64,000 nucleotides of DNA from Anaerocolumna sp. (GTDB lineage Bacteria; Bacillota; Clostridia; Lachnospirales; Lachnospiraceae), in assembly GCA_029256725.1 (NCBI GenBank), contig JAQSXJ010000003.1, positions 29,689 through 93,688 of the forward strand, written 5' to 3'. This document shows, piece after piece, positions 8,847 through 16,778 of the stretch. Position 1 is the first letter of the stretch. Every line of letters starts with the position of its first letter. Position numbers and translations under genes: made by a program. Under the pieces are notes generated by a model. That model was not told the origin of the DNA. It saw only the letters and a list, made by a program, of their open reading frames with translations, and did no database searches.

Positions 8847-9911
8847 ATGAAAAAAATGAAGAAGGTATTGTCACTGGTTCTGACTCTTGCCCTGACAGCA
8901 ACTGTATTTACAGCCTGCGGTAATAAAGAAACCGGTACATCCGCTGGGGACGCGAATACACCTGCTGATTCTGTTGCGGGTAAGAATTTTGCAATTCTGG
9001 TTAAAAGTGCCGGAAATCCTTACAACGAAAAAGAAAGCGCAGGCTTTAAAGAAGTAATTGAAGCTGCCGGAGCAAAAGCCATTATCAAAGCTCCCGAATC
9101 AGCAACCGCTGAAGCACAGATTACTATGATCAATGAGCTGATTTCTCAGAAGGTTGATGCGATTGCTATTGCAGGCAATGACTTTGATGCACTGGAACCT
9201 GCTTTGAAAAAAGCTATGAAGGAAGGAATCAAAGTATTATCTCTGGATGCAGCAGTTAACTCTAACAGCCGTATGGTTCACATTAACCAGGCAGATAGTG
9301 AGAAAATAGGACGTACCTTGATTCAGGCAACCAAAGAAATGGTAGGCGGAAGCGGACAGATTGCTATCCTTAGCGCCACCAGCCAGGCAGCAAATCAGAA
9401 TACCTGGATTGAATGGATGAAGAAAGAGCTGGAAGAAGGGGATTACTCCGGTCTTGATCTTGTAAAGATTGCTTATGGTGATGATGAATTCCAGAAATCA
9501 GTAGATGAAACAGAAGCTTTACTTAAGAATTATCCTGACTTAAAAGCTATTATAGCACCTACTACAGTAGGTATCATGGCTGCAGCCAAGGTAGTAACAG
9601 ACAAAGGTTTGATTGGTAAAGTATCCGTAACCGGATTGGGACTTCCCAGTGAAATGGCAGAATATATAACAAATGGCTCCTGTCCCTGGATGTATTTATG
9701 GAATCCTATCGACGTAGGCGGACTTGCTGCTTATGCTTCAATTGCTTTAGTGAAAGGTGATATCACCGGAGCGCAAGGTAATAAATTCGAAGCTGGTGCC
9801 TTAGGTTCTTATGAAGTTATTTCAGCTCAGGACGGTGGTACAGAAGTACTTCTTGGTGCTCCTTTTAAATTTGAGCCTGCTAATATTGATGAATGGAAAT
9901 CAGTATATTAA
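8847..9911 (+). CDS. Sugar ABC transporter substrate-binding lipoprotein (RhaS/RbsB type)
   Basis: 354 residues. It has a lipoprotein signal peptide (MKKMKKVLSLVLTLALTATV) with lipobox FTAC, the Cys being the lipid-anchored residue, then a periplasmic-binding-protein fold of the Peripla_BP_4 type. Features include FAILVKSAGNPYNEKESAGF, the ligand-region VDAIAIAGND, and ILSATSQAANQNTWIEWM, which resembles rhamnose-binding RhaS proteins. The start is preceded by TTGGAGGTTT. It is the last gene of the ABC operon and captures the sugar outside the cell. Confidence 0.9.
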   Translation: MKKMKKVLSLVLTLALTATVFTACGNKETGTSAGDANTPADSVAGKNFAILVKSAGNPYNEKESAGFKEVIEAAGAKAIIKAPESATAEAQITMINELISQKVDAIAIAGNDFDALEPALKKAMKEGIKVLSLDAAVNSNSRMVHINQADSEKIGRTLIQATKEMVGGSGQIAILSATSQAANQNTWIEWMKKELEEGDYSGLDLVKIAYGDDEFQKSVDETEALLKNYPDLKAIIAPTTVGIMAAAKVVTDKGLIGKVSVTGLGLPSEMAEYITNGSCPWMYLWNPIDVGGLAAYASIALVKGDITGAQGNKFEAGALGSYEVISAQDGGTEVLLGAPFKFEPANIDEWKSVY

Positions 9912-10406
9912 TAGAGATGTAAAAGTTTATGTTTATGTGTGTCATATTTTATTTAGAATGTTTAGATGAAACGTAGATATCAAAGAAATTAGTTTTCCGA
10001 TACTTATTAATGTAAACTGGGTGTTTATTAGGCTGTTCAATTAATTTGTTTGCTTCCATAAGGTATATGATACCTTGGTACGCACAAGTTAACTGAGCAG
10101 TCTTTTTGTATTGGAACTGTGGTTAGATTTTAATAATGTAGCAATTTACACAGTTAAAGCTTGTAATTCAATGACTATTGTGATAGTATTTTCGTTGGAT
10201 GATTATAAACAAATAGAAGCATTACGATTCAGGAAAATAAGCAAAAATTTAAATTATTTAAACTTCAAAAACATAGAACATTAAATCATGGAGCATAAAA
10301 CATAAAATCATGGAGCATAAAACATAAAACATGAAACATAAAACATCTAAAAGCATATAACATCAAAAATACTTACACATTTCCATTATAGTATCAGGGA
10401 GGGTAT
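9912..10406. other. Non-coding gap with a terminator and an ATAAAACAT direct-repeat tract
   Basis: No supported ORF. The first part holds the terminator described below. At about 10285-10345 the sequence repeats CATGGAGCATAAAACATAAA-like units several times (an imperfect short-period repeat), directly upstream of the next gene. Confidence 0.5.
10031..10106 (+). terminator. Long two-tier hairpin terminator after the sugar ABC operon
   Basis: The outer arms GGCTGTTCAATTAATTT and AAGTTAACTGAGCAGTC pair over 17 bp with wobbles and one mismatch. An inner perfect AAGGTAT-ATG-ATACCTT hairpin sits inside, and a TTTTT run follows. This is unusually long for a terminator, but it has the right position and U-run. 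Confidence 0.6.
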
Positions 10407-10907
10407 ATGGATAACAGGCTTAAAAGCATTATAGCAGTTTTTATTGCAGCATATTTTGTTGTTGCTCTTAGTTGCTTCTTTTTAAATACTAACAAAAACC
10501 AACCTGTTAATATATCGACACCTGATAATAATATTGATATAAGTATCGCGGGATATACTATGGATAAAGAAAATGTAATTATGACAGGAATTCGAGCTAA
10601 AACATATGGTACCCTTAATGGAATGGTTCTTTCAGCAGGGTTGATAGTTAAAGGGACGGCAGGAAAAGTAATTACAAGAAATGAGTTAGGTATAACAACA
10701 GAGTTTATAGTGGAAGTCAGTCTGCAGGAAATTGATAGTAACGTTATCAAGATAGTACAGTTAAAATGCGATAAGCTGCTAAAAGAAGGAGAGGACTACG
10801 TTTTAGTTTTAGAAAAAGAATTTTATGATGATAATACATATCATATCCTGGGTGGAAATCAAGGCATTTTTAAGGAAAGCAAAAGCAGCATTGAAAGAGC
10901 TGGATAA
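10407..10907 (+). CDS. Membrane-anchored protein of unknown function
   Basis: 166 residues with a good AGGGAGGG ribosome binding site before the ATG. An N-terminal hydrophobic helix (IIAVFIAAYFVVALSCFFL) would anchor it with the rest outside the cell. The remaining ~130 residues look like a beta-rich soluble domain. I do not recognise a family. It stands alone between two terminators, so its link to the transporter or the microcompartment is unknown. Confidence 0.6.
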   Translation: MDNRLKSIIAVFIAAYFVVALSCFFLNTNKNQPVNISTPDNNIDISIAGYTMDKENVIMTGIRAKTYGTLNGMVLSAGLIVKGTAGKVITRNELGITTEFIVEVSLQEIDSNVIKIVQLKCDKLLKEGEDYVLVLEKEFYDDNTYHILGGNQGIFKESKSSIERAG

Positions 10908-10989
10908 ACGGATGATCATACTCTCAGGTTATATTCACTGAGTAATAGCAAATATAAATAGAAGAAATTATGAATAATAAAATTTGTAA

Positions 10990-11020
10990 CGTACTGGAGT
11001 TGAAACCAGTGCGTTTTTTA
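10990..11020 (+). terminator. Intrinsic terminator
   Basis: CGTACTGG-AGTTGAAA-CCAGTGCG is an 8-bp stem with one G-U pair, followed directly by TTTTTTATTT. It ends the transcript of the small anchored protein before the microcompartment promoter. Confidence 0.75.
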
Positions 11021-11103
11021 TTTGGAATTTGTGGTTTTTTGTTGTGATATAGTGATTTGGTAGAAGGTATACTTACTTTAAATGTAAAAGCTTTGTTTTG
11101 TGG

Positions 11104-11132
11104 ACATAAAAAACAAATAAAAACCACATAAT
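11104..11132 (+). repeat. Operator-like direct repeat, upstream copy
   Basis: ACATAAAAAACAAATAAAAA then CCACATAAT. It matches the copy at 11199-11225 with two extra A residues and one substitution. It lies about 26 bp upstream of the -35 box of the microcompartment promoter. The DeoR-family protein encoded in the operon is the natural candidate to bind it. Confidence 0.55.
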
Positions 11133-11157
11133 ATTGCAAAAAACCAATATATTGATA

Positions 11158-11186
11158 TTGACTTGTTGGTTTTACAGTGGTACAAT
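11158..11186 (+). promoter_or_regulatory. Sigma-A promoter of the microcompartment operon
   Basis: TTGACT, a 17-bp spacer and TACAAT. This is close to consensus and 56 bp upstream of the aldolase start. It is bracketed by the two copies of the ACATAAAACAAATAAA direct repeat, which suggests repression by looping or by blocking polymerase. Confidence 0.75.
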
Positions 11187-11198
11187 ACAGGTAAATGC

Positions 11199-11225
11199 AC
11201 ATAAAACAAATAAATACCACATAAT
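11199..11225 (+). repeat. Operator-like direct repeat, downstream copy
   Basis: ACATAAAACAAATAAATACC then ACATAAT. It lies just downstream of the expected transcription start and ends next to the aldolase ribosome binding site, so a bound protein could block transcription. Confidence 0.55.
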
Positions 11226-11241
11226 TAAAGGAGATTGCACT

Positions 11242-12042
11242 ATGATGTCAGAGTACGAAATCAAGAAGGAAATATGCGAAATAGGTAAAAGAATCTATAA
11301 CAGAGGCATGGTTGCGGCTAATGACGGTAACATATCCGTTAAGATAAGTGACAACGAGTTCCTATGTACACCTACCGGTGTAAGCAAAGGTTTTATGACA
11401 CCGGAATACATATGTAAGGTTGATAAGGAAGGTAAAGTAATTCAGGCTAACGGTAATTTCAAACCTTCTTCAGAAATCAAGATGCACATGCGTGTATATA
11501 AAGAAAGACCTGATGTTACCTCTGTTGTTCATGCACATCCTATGTATGCTACAGGTTTTGCAATTGCAGGTATTCCTTTAACTCAGCCTATTATGCCTGA
11601 AGCTGTTATAACCTTAGGCTGCGTACCCATCGCAGAGTATGGTACTCCTTCAACAGAAGAGATTCCTGATGCAGTATCTAAATACCTCCCTTATTATGAT
11701 GCGGTATTGTTAGAGAACCACGGAGCGTTAACTTTTGGTGATTCCTTACTTAATGCTTATCACAAGATGGAATCCGTTGAGTTTTATGCAAAACTTCTTT
11801 ATATCTCCAAACAGCTTGGAGGACCAAAAGAGTTATCCGATTCTCAGGTACAGAAATTATATGAGATCCGCAGACAGTTCGGAATGACCGGTAAACATCC
11901 TGCAAATCTTTGCCAGAATAACAAAGAAGGCAAGGCAAACTGCCATGGTAACTGCGGAAACCACGGAACAGCAGAAGTTGACTCCAGCCAGCTTGTAGCT
12001 GATATCACTAAGAAAGTAATGGAACAGTTAGGACTGAAATAA
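11242..12042 (+). CDS. fucA: Class II L-fuculose/L-rhamnulose-phosphate aldolase with C-terminal encapsulation peptide
   Basis: About 266 residues from the ATG at 11242 (AAAGGAG eight bases upstream); the track start at 11134 lies inside the promoter. It is an Aldolase_II domain protein: zinc-binding histidines in VVHAHPMYATG and ENHGALTFG, with the catalytic Glu in the PEAVITLG region. It cleaves the ketose 1-phosphate into L-lactaldehyde and dihydroxyacetone phosphate. After the catalytic domain comes a Cys/His-rich linker (CHGNCGNHG) and a final amphipathic helix, SSQLVADITKKVMEQLGLK. This has the form of a microcompartment encapsulation peptide, so the enzyme is probably inside the shell. 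First gene of the operon. Fuculose and rhamnulose phosphate cannot be told apart from sequence. Confidence 0.88.
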   Translation: MMSEYEIKKEICEIGKRIYNRGMVAANDGNISVKISDNEFLCTPTGVSKGFMTPEYICKVDKEGKVIQANGNFKPSSEIKMHMRVYKERPDVTSVVHAHPMYATGFAIAGIPLTQPIMPEAVITLGCVPIAEYGTPSTEEIPDAVSKYLPYYDAVLLENHGALTFGDSLLNAYHKMESVEFYAKLLYISKQLGGPKELSDSQVQKLYEIRRQFGMTGKHPANLCQNNKEGKANCHGNCGNHGTAEVDSSQLVADITKKVMEQLGLK

Positions 12043-12058
12043 TACTTGATAGAACAGC

Positions 12059-12130
12059 ACCGCAAAGAAAGAAAGCAATTTCCACTTTTGATTGGAGTGT
12101 AAAATAGCGGATATTGTGCAAACTTGCGGT
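12059..12130 (+). repeat. R3 structured repeat, copy a
   Basis: Terminal inverted arms ACCGCAA and TTGCGGT enclose a core TGTAAAATAGCGGATATTGT. The core matches TGTAAATAGCGGAT...ATTGTGCG at 17616-17642. It sits between the aldolase and the GlcG-domain gene and ends about 16 bp before the preferred start. Confidence 0.5.
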
Positions 12131-12146
12131 ATGCATGGGTGATAGT

Positions 12147-12899
12147 ATGGAGGAAAAAGTAAATAGCAAAAACAGCGATATAAAAATTAACGTACAGAAC
12201 AGCACGCAGATAGGCAGGACTTATAAAGAACTCAACTTTCTAAAGGAAAGAATCACAAATGTCATGGAGTATTGCGGGAATGAAGCAGTGAGTTCCTTCC
12301 TTGCAGGTGCTTTGAATGAGGTTGGCAAAGCCAGAATCCATATGGTAGAAACAACCATAAAGGATGCCGTTAGTGAAGCGATTGATAAAGCAGGCATTTC
12401 CTTAAATCAAATCACGGAAGACCAGATCTCTCAGGCGATTTCAAAGGCAGCCTTTAAAGATACAGCAGGAACAAGGAAGATTACAGAGAAACTCACCTTA
12501 TCCCATGCCAAGTTTCTTATTGAAGAAATAGAAAAAGAAGCAGAAAGATTGGGAGTCGCTGCGGTTATAGCAGTGGCAGATAAAGGTGCTAGGACAATTG
12601 CGGTTCATGCCATGAATGATTCTTATATTGCAAGTTTTGATATTGCCTTAAACAAAGCCTACACCAGCGCAGCTCTTAAAATGTCAACAATGCAGTTAAA
12701 GACATTAAGTCAGCCGGGCGGTGAGCTTTATGGAATACAGCATACAAATGAAGGTAAGATTGTTATTTTCGGAGGAGGAGAACCCCTGTATCTTAAGGAG
12801 AACCTTCTTGGCGGTCTGGGTGTCAGCGGAGGGACGGAAAGTCAGGATGCGGCTCTTGCTGCTTACGGAAAAGAAAAATTTAAGGAGGCTTTTTCGTGA
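12147..12899 (+). CDS. GlcG/HbpS (PduO C-terminal) domain protein of the microcompartment operon
   Basis: About 250 residues from ATG 12147; the track start at 12114 lies inside the R3 element, and ATG 12135 is another option. The start is uncertain because the ribosome binding site is only GGGTGAT. The C-terminal ~140 residues are a GlcG/HbpS domain: FLIEEIEKEAERLGVAAVIA, ADKGARTIAVHAM, PGGELYGIQ and GGLGVSGGT. This domain is known as the C-terminal part of PduO and binds haem or cobalamin-like ligands in some proteins. The first ~110 residues are charged and helical and not recognised. As this pathway needs no B12, the role is unclear; redox or haem binding in the lumen is possible. Its TGA overlaps the GTG of the next gene. 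Confidence 0.75.
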   Translation: MEEKVNSKNSDIKINVQNSTQIGRTYKELNFLKERITNVMEYCGNEAVSSFLAGALNEVGKARIHMVETTIKDAVSEAIDKAGISLNQITEDQISQAISKAAFKDTAGTRKITEKLTLSHAKFLIEEIEKEAERLGVAAVIAVADKGARTIAVHAMNDSYIASFDIALNKAYTSAALKMSTMQLKTLSQPGGELYGIQHTNEGKIVIFGGGEPLYLKENLLGGLGVSGGTESQDAALAAYGKEKFKEAFS

Positions 12900-14284
12900 A
12901 TTTAAAGGAAGCACAAGTGAAGGATATCGTAAGAAAAGTCCTTCTGCAGGTGGAAGCCGGTAACAAAGAAGAGCAGAAGCTGTCGGGAGTATTTGCGGAT
13001 ATGAACGATGCTATCGGGGCGTCAATCAAAGCTCAGAAGGTTATGCAGCAGCTTTCCATGGATTCCAGAGAGAAAATCATTTCTAATATCCGTAAAAAAA
13101 CCCTGGAAAATGCTGAGCTCTTTGCCCGCATGGGTGTGGAAGAAACCGGAATGGGAAATGTAGGACATAAGATATTAAAGCATCAGTTATTAGCAGAGAA
13201 GACTCCGGGAACAGAAGATATTTCCACAGTAGCCTGGTCAGGAGACAGAGGACTTACTCTTGTGGAGATGGGACCCTTTGGTGTTATCGGAGCGATTACG
13301 CCCTGTACCAATCCCAGTGAGACTATTCTTTGTAACAGTATCGGAATGATAGCGGGAGGAAATACTGTGGTATTCAATCCCCATCCTGCGGCAATCGGTG
13401 TATCAAACCTGGCAGTACATATGGTAAATGAAGCCTCCAGGGAAGCCGGCGGACCGGATAACATAGCAGTATCAATAGTGAAACCTACTTTAGCTTCCGG
13501 AGATATCATGATAAAACATCAGAGTATCCCTCTTATAGTAGCTACCGGCGGTCCGGGCGTTGTTACAACGGTTCTCTCCTCCGGAAAGCGAGGAATAGGA
13601 GCAGGAGCAGGTAATCCACCTGTTCTGGTAGATGAAACAGCAGATATCAAAAAAGCAGCTATGGATATTGTTAACGGTTGTACTTTTGATAACAACCTTC
13701 CCTGTATTGCGGAGAAAGAGGTTGTTGTAGTTGGTAAGATTATGGATGAATTAATGCATTATCTCATCGAAAATGGCTGTTATGTAATCTCCAAAGAAGA
13801 ACAGGAAAAGTTAACTGCAGTTGTTCTTAAGGATAATAAACTGAATCGTAAATGTGTAGGTAAGGATGCCAGAACAATTCTTTCCATGATAGGTATTGAA
13901 ACACCTGAGAATATCCGTTGTATCATCTTTGAAGGTGAGAAAGAACATCCTTTGATTGCAGAAGAGCTCATGATGCCTATACTGGGTATTGTAAGAGCAA
14001 AGGATATTGACGATGCCATTGAAAAAGCTGTGTGGCTGGAGCATGGCAACCGTCATTCTGCACATATGCATTCTAAGAATGTAGACAATCTGACAAGGTT
14101 CGGAAAAGCAGTAGATACGGCTATCTTTGTAAAAAATGCTCCTTCCTATGCTGCTATTGGTTTCGGCGGAGAAGGCTTCTGCACCTTTACCATAGCCAGC
14201 AGAACAGGGGAAGGACTTACCTCAGCCCGTACCTTTACCAAACAAAGACGTTGTGTTATGGCAGACAGCCTTTGTATCCGTTAA
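12896..14284 (+). CDS. pduP: CoA-acylating propionaldehyde dehydrogenase (PduP/EutE type)
   Basis: 462 residues. The GTG start overlaps the previous stop (GTGA) and has AAGGAGG upstream. The N-terminal helix LKEAQVKDIVRKVLLQVEAG is a classic encapsulation peptide, followed by a short linker. The aldehyde dehydrogenase core has the nucleotide-binding GPFGVIGAITPCTNPSE, and the catalytic cysteine is in FDNNLPCIAEKE. It converts propionaldehyde, CoA and NAD+ to propionyl-CoA and NADH inside the shell. It works with the alcohol dehydrogenase next door to recycle NAD+ internally, and hands its product to PduL. Confidence 0.92.
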   Translation: MNLKEAQVKDIVRKVLLQVEAGNKEEQKLSGVFADMNDAIGASIKAQKVMQQLSMDSREKIISNIRKKTLENAELFARMGVEETGMGNVGHKILKHQLLAEKTPGTEDISTVAWSGDRGLTLVEMGPFGVIGAITPCTNPSETILCNSIGMIAGGNTVVFNPHPAAIGVSNLAVHMVNEASREAGGPDNIAVSIVKPTLASGDIMIKHQSIPLIVATGGPGVVTTVLSSGKRGIGAGAGNPPVLVDETADIKKAAMDIVNGCTFDNNLPCIAEKEVVVVGKIMDELMHYLIENGCYVISKEEQEKLTAVVLKDNKLNRKCVGKDARTILSMIGIETPENIRCIIFEGEKEHPLIAEELMMPILGIVRAKDIDDAIEKAVWLEHGNRHSAHMHSKNVDNLTRFGKAVDTAIFVKNAPSYAAIGFGGEGFCTFTIASRTGEGLTSARTFTKQRRCVMADSLCIR

Positions 14285-14317
14285 TGGATTTGTATATTGA
14301 AAGCAGGAGGAGATACA

Positions 14318-15529
14318 ATGGAGAATTTGAACATTGAAGACATTGTAAGACAGGTGCTGGCAGAGATGACCAGTGATAAGAAAGCGGACAGTAATGCAGG
14401 AAGTACTGCTAAGAACGGAAGCATTCCAAAGACTGCTAAAGTTGCGGTACTTACAAAATTAGAAAATATAGAACTAAAAGAGTATCCTATTCCTGAACTG
14501 GGAGACGATGACATCCTGGTAAAGGTTGAGGGCTGTGGTATCTGCGGAACGGATGCCCATGAATATAAAAGAGATCCCTTTGCCTTAATTCCTGTAGTAT
14601 TAGGACATGAGGGCACTGGCGAAATCGTAAAAGTTGGAAAAAATGTTAAGAAAGACAGTGCAGGTAAGTCACTTAAAGTTGGAGATAAGGTTGTAACCTG
14701 TATGATTTTTAAAGATAATCCGGATATCACTATGTTCGATTTAAACAAACAGAATGTAGGCGGAGCAGATGTTTACGGACTTCTACCCGATGACGACGTT
14801 CATTTAAATGGATGGTTTTCAGATTATATCATTATAAGAGGTGGTTCTACCGTATTTAACGTAAGTGATCTGGATCTGGAATCCAGAATTCTCATTGAGC
14901 CTTGTGCGGTATTGATTCATGCAGTCGAGAGAGCTAAGACCACAGGTATCCTAAGATTTAACAGCCGTGTTGTGGTCCAGGGCTGCGGTCCTATCGGATT
15001 AATATGTATCGCTGTTCTTCGTACTATGGGTATCGAGAATATCGTAGCAGTAGACGGAGAAGATAAACGACTCGCCTTTGCAAAAGAAATGGGAGCAGAT
15101 AGTTATGTGAACTTTAAGAATTACAAAGGCGCTGAAGAACTGGCTGAAGGAGTAAAAGAAGCTTTTGGCGGTTATCTGGCAGATTTCGCATTCCAGTGCA
15201 CCGGTTCTCCTGTAGGACACTCTAATATATACAAATTTATTCGTAACGGCGGTGGACTTTGTGAACTTGGTTTCTTTATCAATGGTGGTGACGCAACAAT
15301 AAATCCTCACTTTGATATCTGTTCAAAAGAAATCACTACTGTAGGTTCCTGGGTTTATACCTTAAGAGATTATGCTACAACCTTTGATTTCATCAAGAGA
15401 GCAAAAGGAATCGGTATTCCACTTAACAAGCTTATTACCCATAAATATCCTCTGGATCAGATTAATGAAGGTTTTGTTACAAATCTGAAAATGGAAGGGT
15501 TAAAAATAGCCGTTATTAATGAGGCATAA
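14318..15529 (+). CDS. Zinc-dependent alcohol dehydrogenase with N-terminal encapsulation peptide
   Basis: About 403 residues from ATG 14318 (CAGGAGGAGATA upstream). It opens with MENLNIEDIVRQVLAEM, an encapsulation-peptide helix nearly the same as that of the aldehyde dehydrogenase, then a 25-residue linker. The medium-chain dehydrogenase core has catalytic-zinc residues in GCGICGTDAHEY and LGHEGTGEIV, and a Rossmann motif VVQGCGPIGLICI. The usual four-cysteine structural zinc site is not apparent. It takes the place of the iron-dependent PduQ of B12-type Pdu loci. Probable role: NADH-dependent reduction of propionaldehyde to propanol, and possibly of lactaldehyde to 1,2-propanediol, since no other reductase is in the operon. 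Confidence 0.88.
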   Translation: MENLNIEDIVRQVLAEMTSDKKADSNAGSTAKNGSIPKTAKVAVLTKLENIELKEYPIPELGDDDILVKVEGCGICGTDAHEYKRDPFALIPVVLGHEGTGEIVKVGKNVKKDSAGKSLKVGDKVVTCMIFKDNPDITMFDLNKQNVGGADVYGLLPDDDVHLNGWFSDYIIIRGGSTVFNVSDLDLESRILIEPCAVLIHAVERAKTTGILRFNSRVVVQGCGPIGLICIAVLRTMGIENIVAVDGEDKRLAFAKEMGADSYVNFKNYKGAEELAEGVKEAFGGYLADFAFQCTGSPVGHSNIYKFIRNGGGLCELGFFINGGDATINPHFDICSKEITTVGSWVYTLRDYATTFDFIKRAKGIGIPLNKLITHKYPLDQINEGFVTNLKMEGLKIAVINEA

Positions 15530-15546
15530 GAAAGGGTGGTAGCAAA

Positions 15547-15861
15547 ATGGCGATGGCCGTAGGCATGATAGAGGTGTACGGGTTGGTTGCTGCCTTTGTA
15601 GCAGGTGATGCCGGCTGTAAAGCTGCAAATGTTACTCTGGAGACCTTTGACCGTAATAAGCCGGCTAATGCAGATCAACTCCCGGTGCCCTTAATCGTTA
15701 TGGTAAAATTCCGTGGTAATGTAGAGGATGTCAGAGCAGCAGTTGAGGCTGCTGAAGTTGCCGCTAATGCAGTATCTGGTGTAATTACTAAGCATGTGAT
15801 TGCAAACCCGGAGAATGGAACTGAGAAAATGCTCTCATTAAACGGTTTGGATAAAAGCTAA
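15547..15861 (+). CDS. BMC-H shell protein
   Basis: 104 residues with one BMC domain. It begins AVGMIEVYGLVAAFVAGDAG and ends with the VITKHVIANPENGTEKML strand-helix. A short insertion (RNKPANADQLPVP) lengthens the loop between the second helix and strand compared with PduA, so the hexamer surface or pore edge should differ. The AAGGGTGG ribosome binding site is good. It is the first of four BMC-H genes in a row; the facet hexamer forms the shell wall. Confidence 0.9.
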   Translation: MAMAVGMIEVYGLVAAFVAGDAGCKAANVTLETFDRNKPANADQLPVPLIVMVKFRGNVEDVRAAVEAAEVAANAVSGVITKHVIANPENGTEKMLSLNGLDKS

Positions 15862-15933
15862 TATTTAAAAGATGATGTGAAGCATTTTTTAGATCAATTG
15901 CCTTTCCAATATTTGGTTTTTGGTAATCAAAGA

Positions 15934-15965
15934 TAATGTCACGTCAAACATAATGTCACATCAAA
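15934..15965 (+). repeat. Short tandem repeat TAATGTCACRTCAAA
   Basis: Two near-identical 15-mers spaced 17 bp apart (TAATGTCACGTCAAA and TAATGTCACATCAAA) in the 192-bp gap between two shell genes. The function is not evident. Confidence 0.45.
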
Positions 15966-16053
15966 GAAAACACAGAGTTAAATAATATGTAAATTTAGTT
16001 CATTTAAAAAGTTGATAGTTGAATTGAAACATATATAACAGGAGGATAACAAA

Positions 16054-16329
16054 ATGGCTCAGGAAGCTTTAGGAATGGTTGAAACAAGAGGATTGACAGC
16101 AGCAATTGAAGCAGCAGATGCAATGGTCAAGGCAGCAGAGGTTGTACTGGTTGGAACAGAGAAGATCGGATCAGGTCTTGTAACTGTATTGGTTAGAGGT
16201 GATGTAGGAGCTGTTAAGGCAGCTACAGAAGTTGGTGCAAATGCAGCAGCAAGATTAGGTGAACTGGTAGCAGTTCATGTAATTCCCAGACCTCATACAG
16301 ACGTTGAGAAAATACTTCCTAAAATCTAA
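16054..16329 (+). CDS. BMC-H shell protein, PduA/PduJ type
   Basis: 91 residues, a canonical single-domain shell hexamer: [20 protein letters not shown], the pore-loop segment [15 protein letters not shown], and the C-terminal [28 protein letters not shown] gives a strong ribosome binding site, as expected for a major shell protein. Its coding sequence is about 80 percent identical by eye to the BMC domain encoded at 17121-17399, so the two arose by a fairly recent duplication. Confidence 0.95.
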   Translation: MAQEALGMVETRGLTAAIEAADAMVKAAEVVLVGTEKIGSGLVTVLVRGDVGAVKAATEVGANAAARLGELVAVHVIPRPHTDVEKILPKI

Positions 16330-16382
16330 TAAGATTTTATAATCTGATAAGATTTAATACCTTAATAAGATTTTATAATCTG
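16327..16382 (+). repeat. Exact 20-bp direct duplication with hairpins
   Basis: TAATAAGATTTTATAATCTG occurs at 16327-16346 (starting in the stop codon of the shell gene) and again at 16363-16382. Each copy holds a small AGATT-TTAT-AATCT hairpin. It is probably a stability or processing site between shell genes. Confidence 0.5.
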
Positions 16383-16407
16383 TTCAGAGATTTGTTGAAA
16401 GAGGTAA

Positions 16408-16473
16408 GAGTGAAAGAAAAGCACTTTCACTCCCCCAGATTTTTTACGCGTGCCAAAGCACGCAGATGGGAGC
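16408..16473 (+). repeat. R1 structured repeat, copy a, carrying the ribosome binding site of the next gene
   Basis: Two perfect hairpins: GAGTGAAAG-AAAAGCA-CTTTCACTC and GCGTGC-CAAA-GCACGC. AGATGGGAG then ends three bases before the ATG at 16476. The CTCCC after the first hairpin is complementary to the GGGAG ribosome binding site. Copies at 18411, 20821 and 56291 share the layout. Confidence 0.6.
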
Positions 16474-16475
16474 CA

Positions 16476-16763
16476 ATGTTGAGTTCATTAGGGTTTATTG
16501 AAATTCCCAGCGTAACAGCTGCTATAGAGGCGTTGGATGTGATGCTTAAGACTGCCGATGTGGAATTCGTAACATGGGAGAGAAAGCTTGGAGGACGTTT
16601 GGTTACTATAATCGTACAGGGCGATGTATCAGCAGTATCCCATGCCGTGGAAACTGCTGCGCAGACAGCTATGAAACCTTGCGTGCATGCCGTTATTCCA
16701 AATCCCCATGAGGAAACCATTCGTATGGTTAACATCAGTGCAGCCAGACTGAACAAACAGTAA
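16476..16763 (+). CDS. BMC-H shell protein, divergent
   Basis: 95 residues from ATG 16476. The track start at 16392 translates the R1 repeat (HSPRFFTRAKARRWEP), which is not part of the protein. One BMC domain: LGFIEIPSVTAAIEALDVM, then GGRLVTIIVQGDVSAVSHAVE, ending VIPNPHEETIRMV. The pore segment (TWERKLGGRLV) is more basic and bulky than in the PduA-type paralogues, so this hexamer should pass different molecules. The close spacing between the GGGAG and the ATG makes the initiation rate uncertain. Confidence 0.85.
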   Translation: MLSSLGFIEIPSVTAAIEALDVMLKTADVEFVTWERKLGGRLVTIIVQGDVSAVSHAVETAAQTAMKPCVHAVIPNPHEETIRMVNISAARLNKQ

Positions 16764-16778
16764 AGATAAGGGGTAGTC

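Noticed and set aside
10031-10106. T-box-like leader (CCTTGGTACGCAC resembles the T-box sequence)
   Set aside because: The core AGGGTGGNACCGCG is not matched, and no amino-acid or tRNA-synthetase gene follows; it is better read as a long terminator.
12147-12899. Cobalamin adenosyltransferase (PduO/EutT)
   Set aside because: Only the GlcG/HbpS domain is present; no adenosyltransferase domain is visible.
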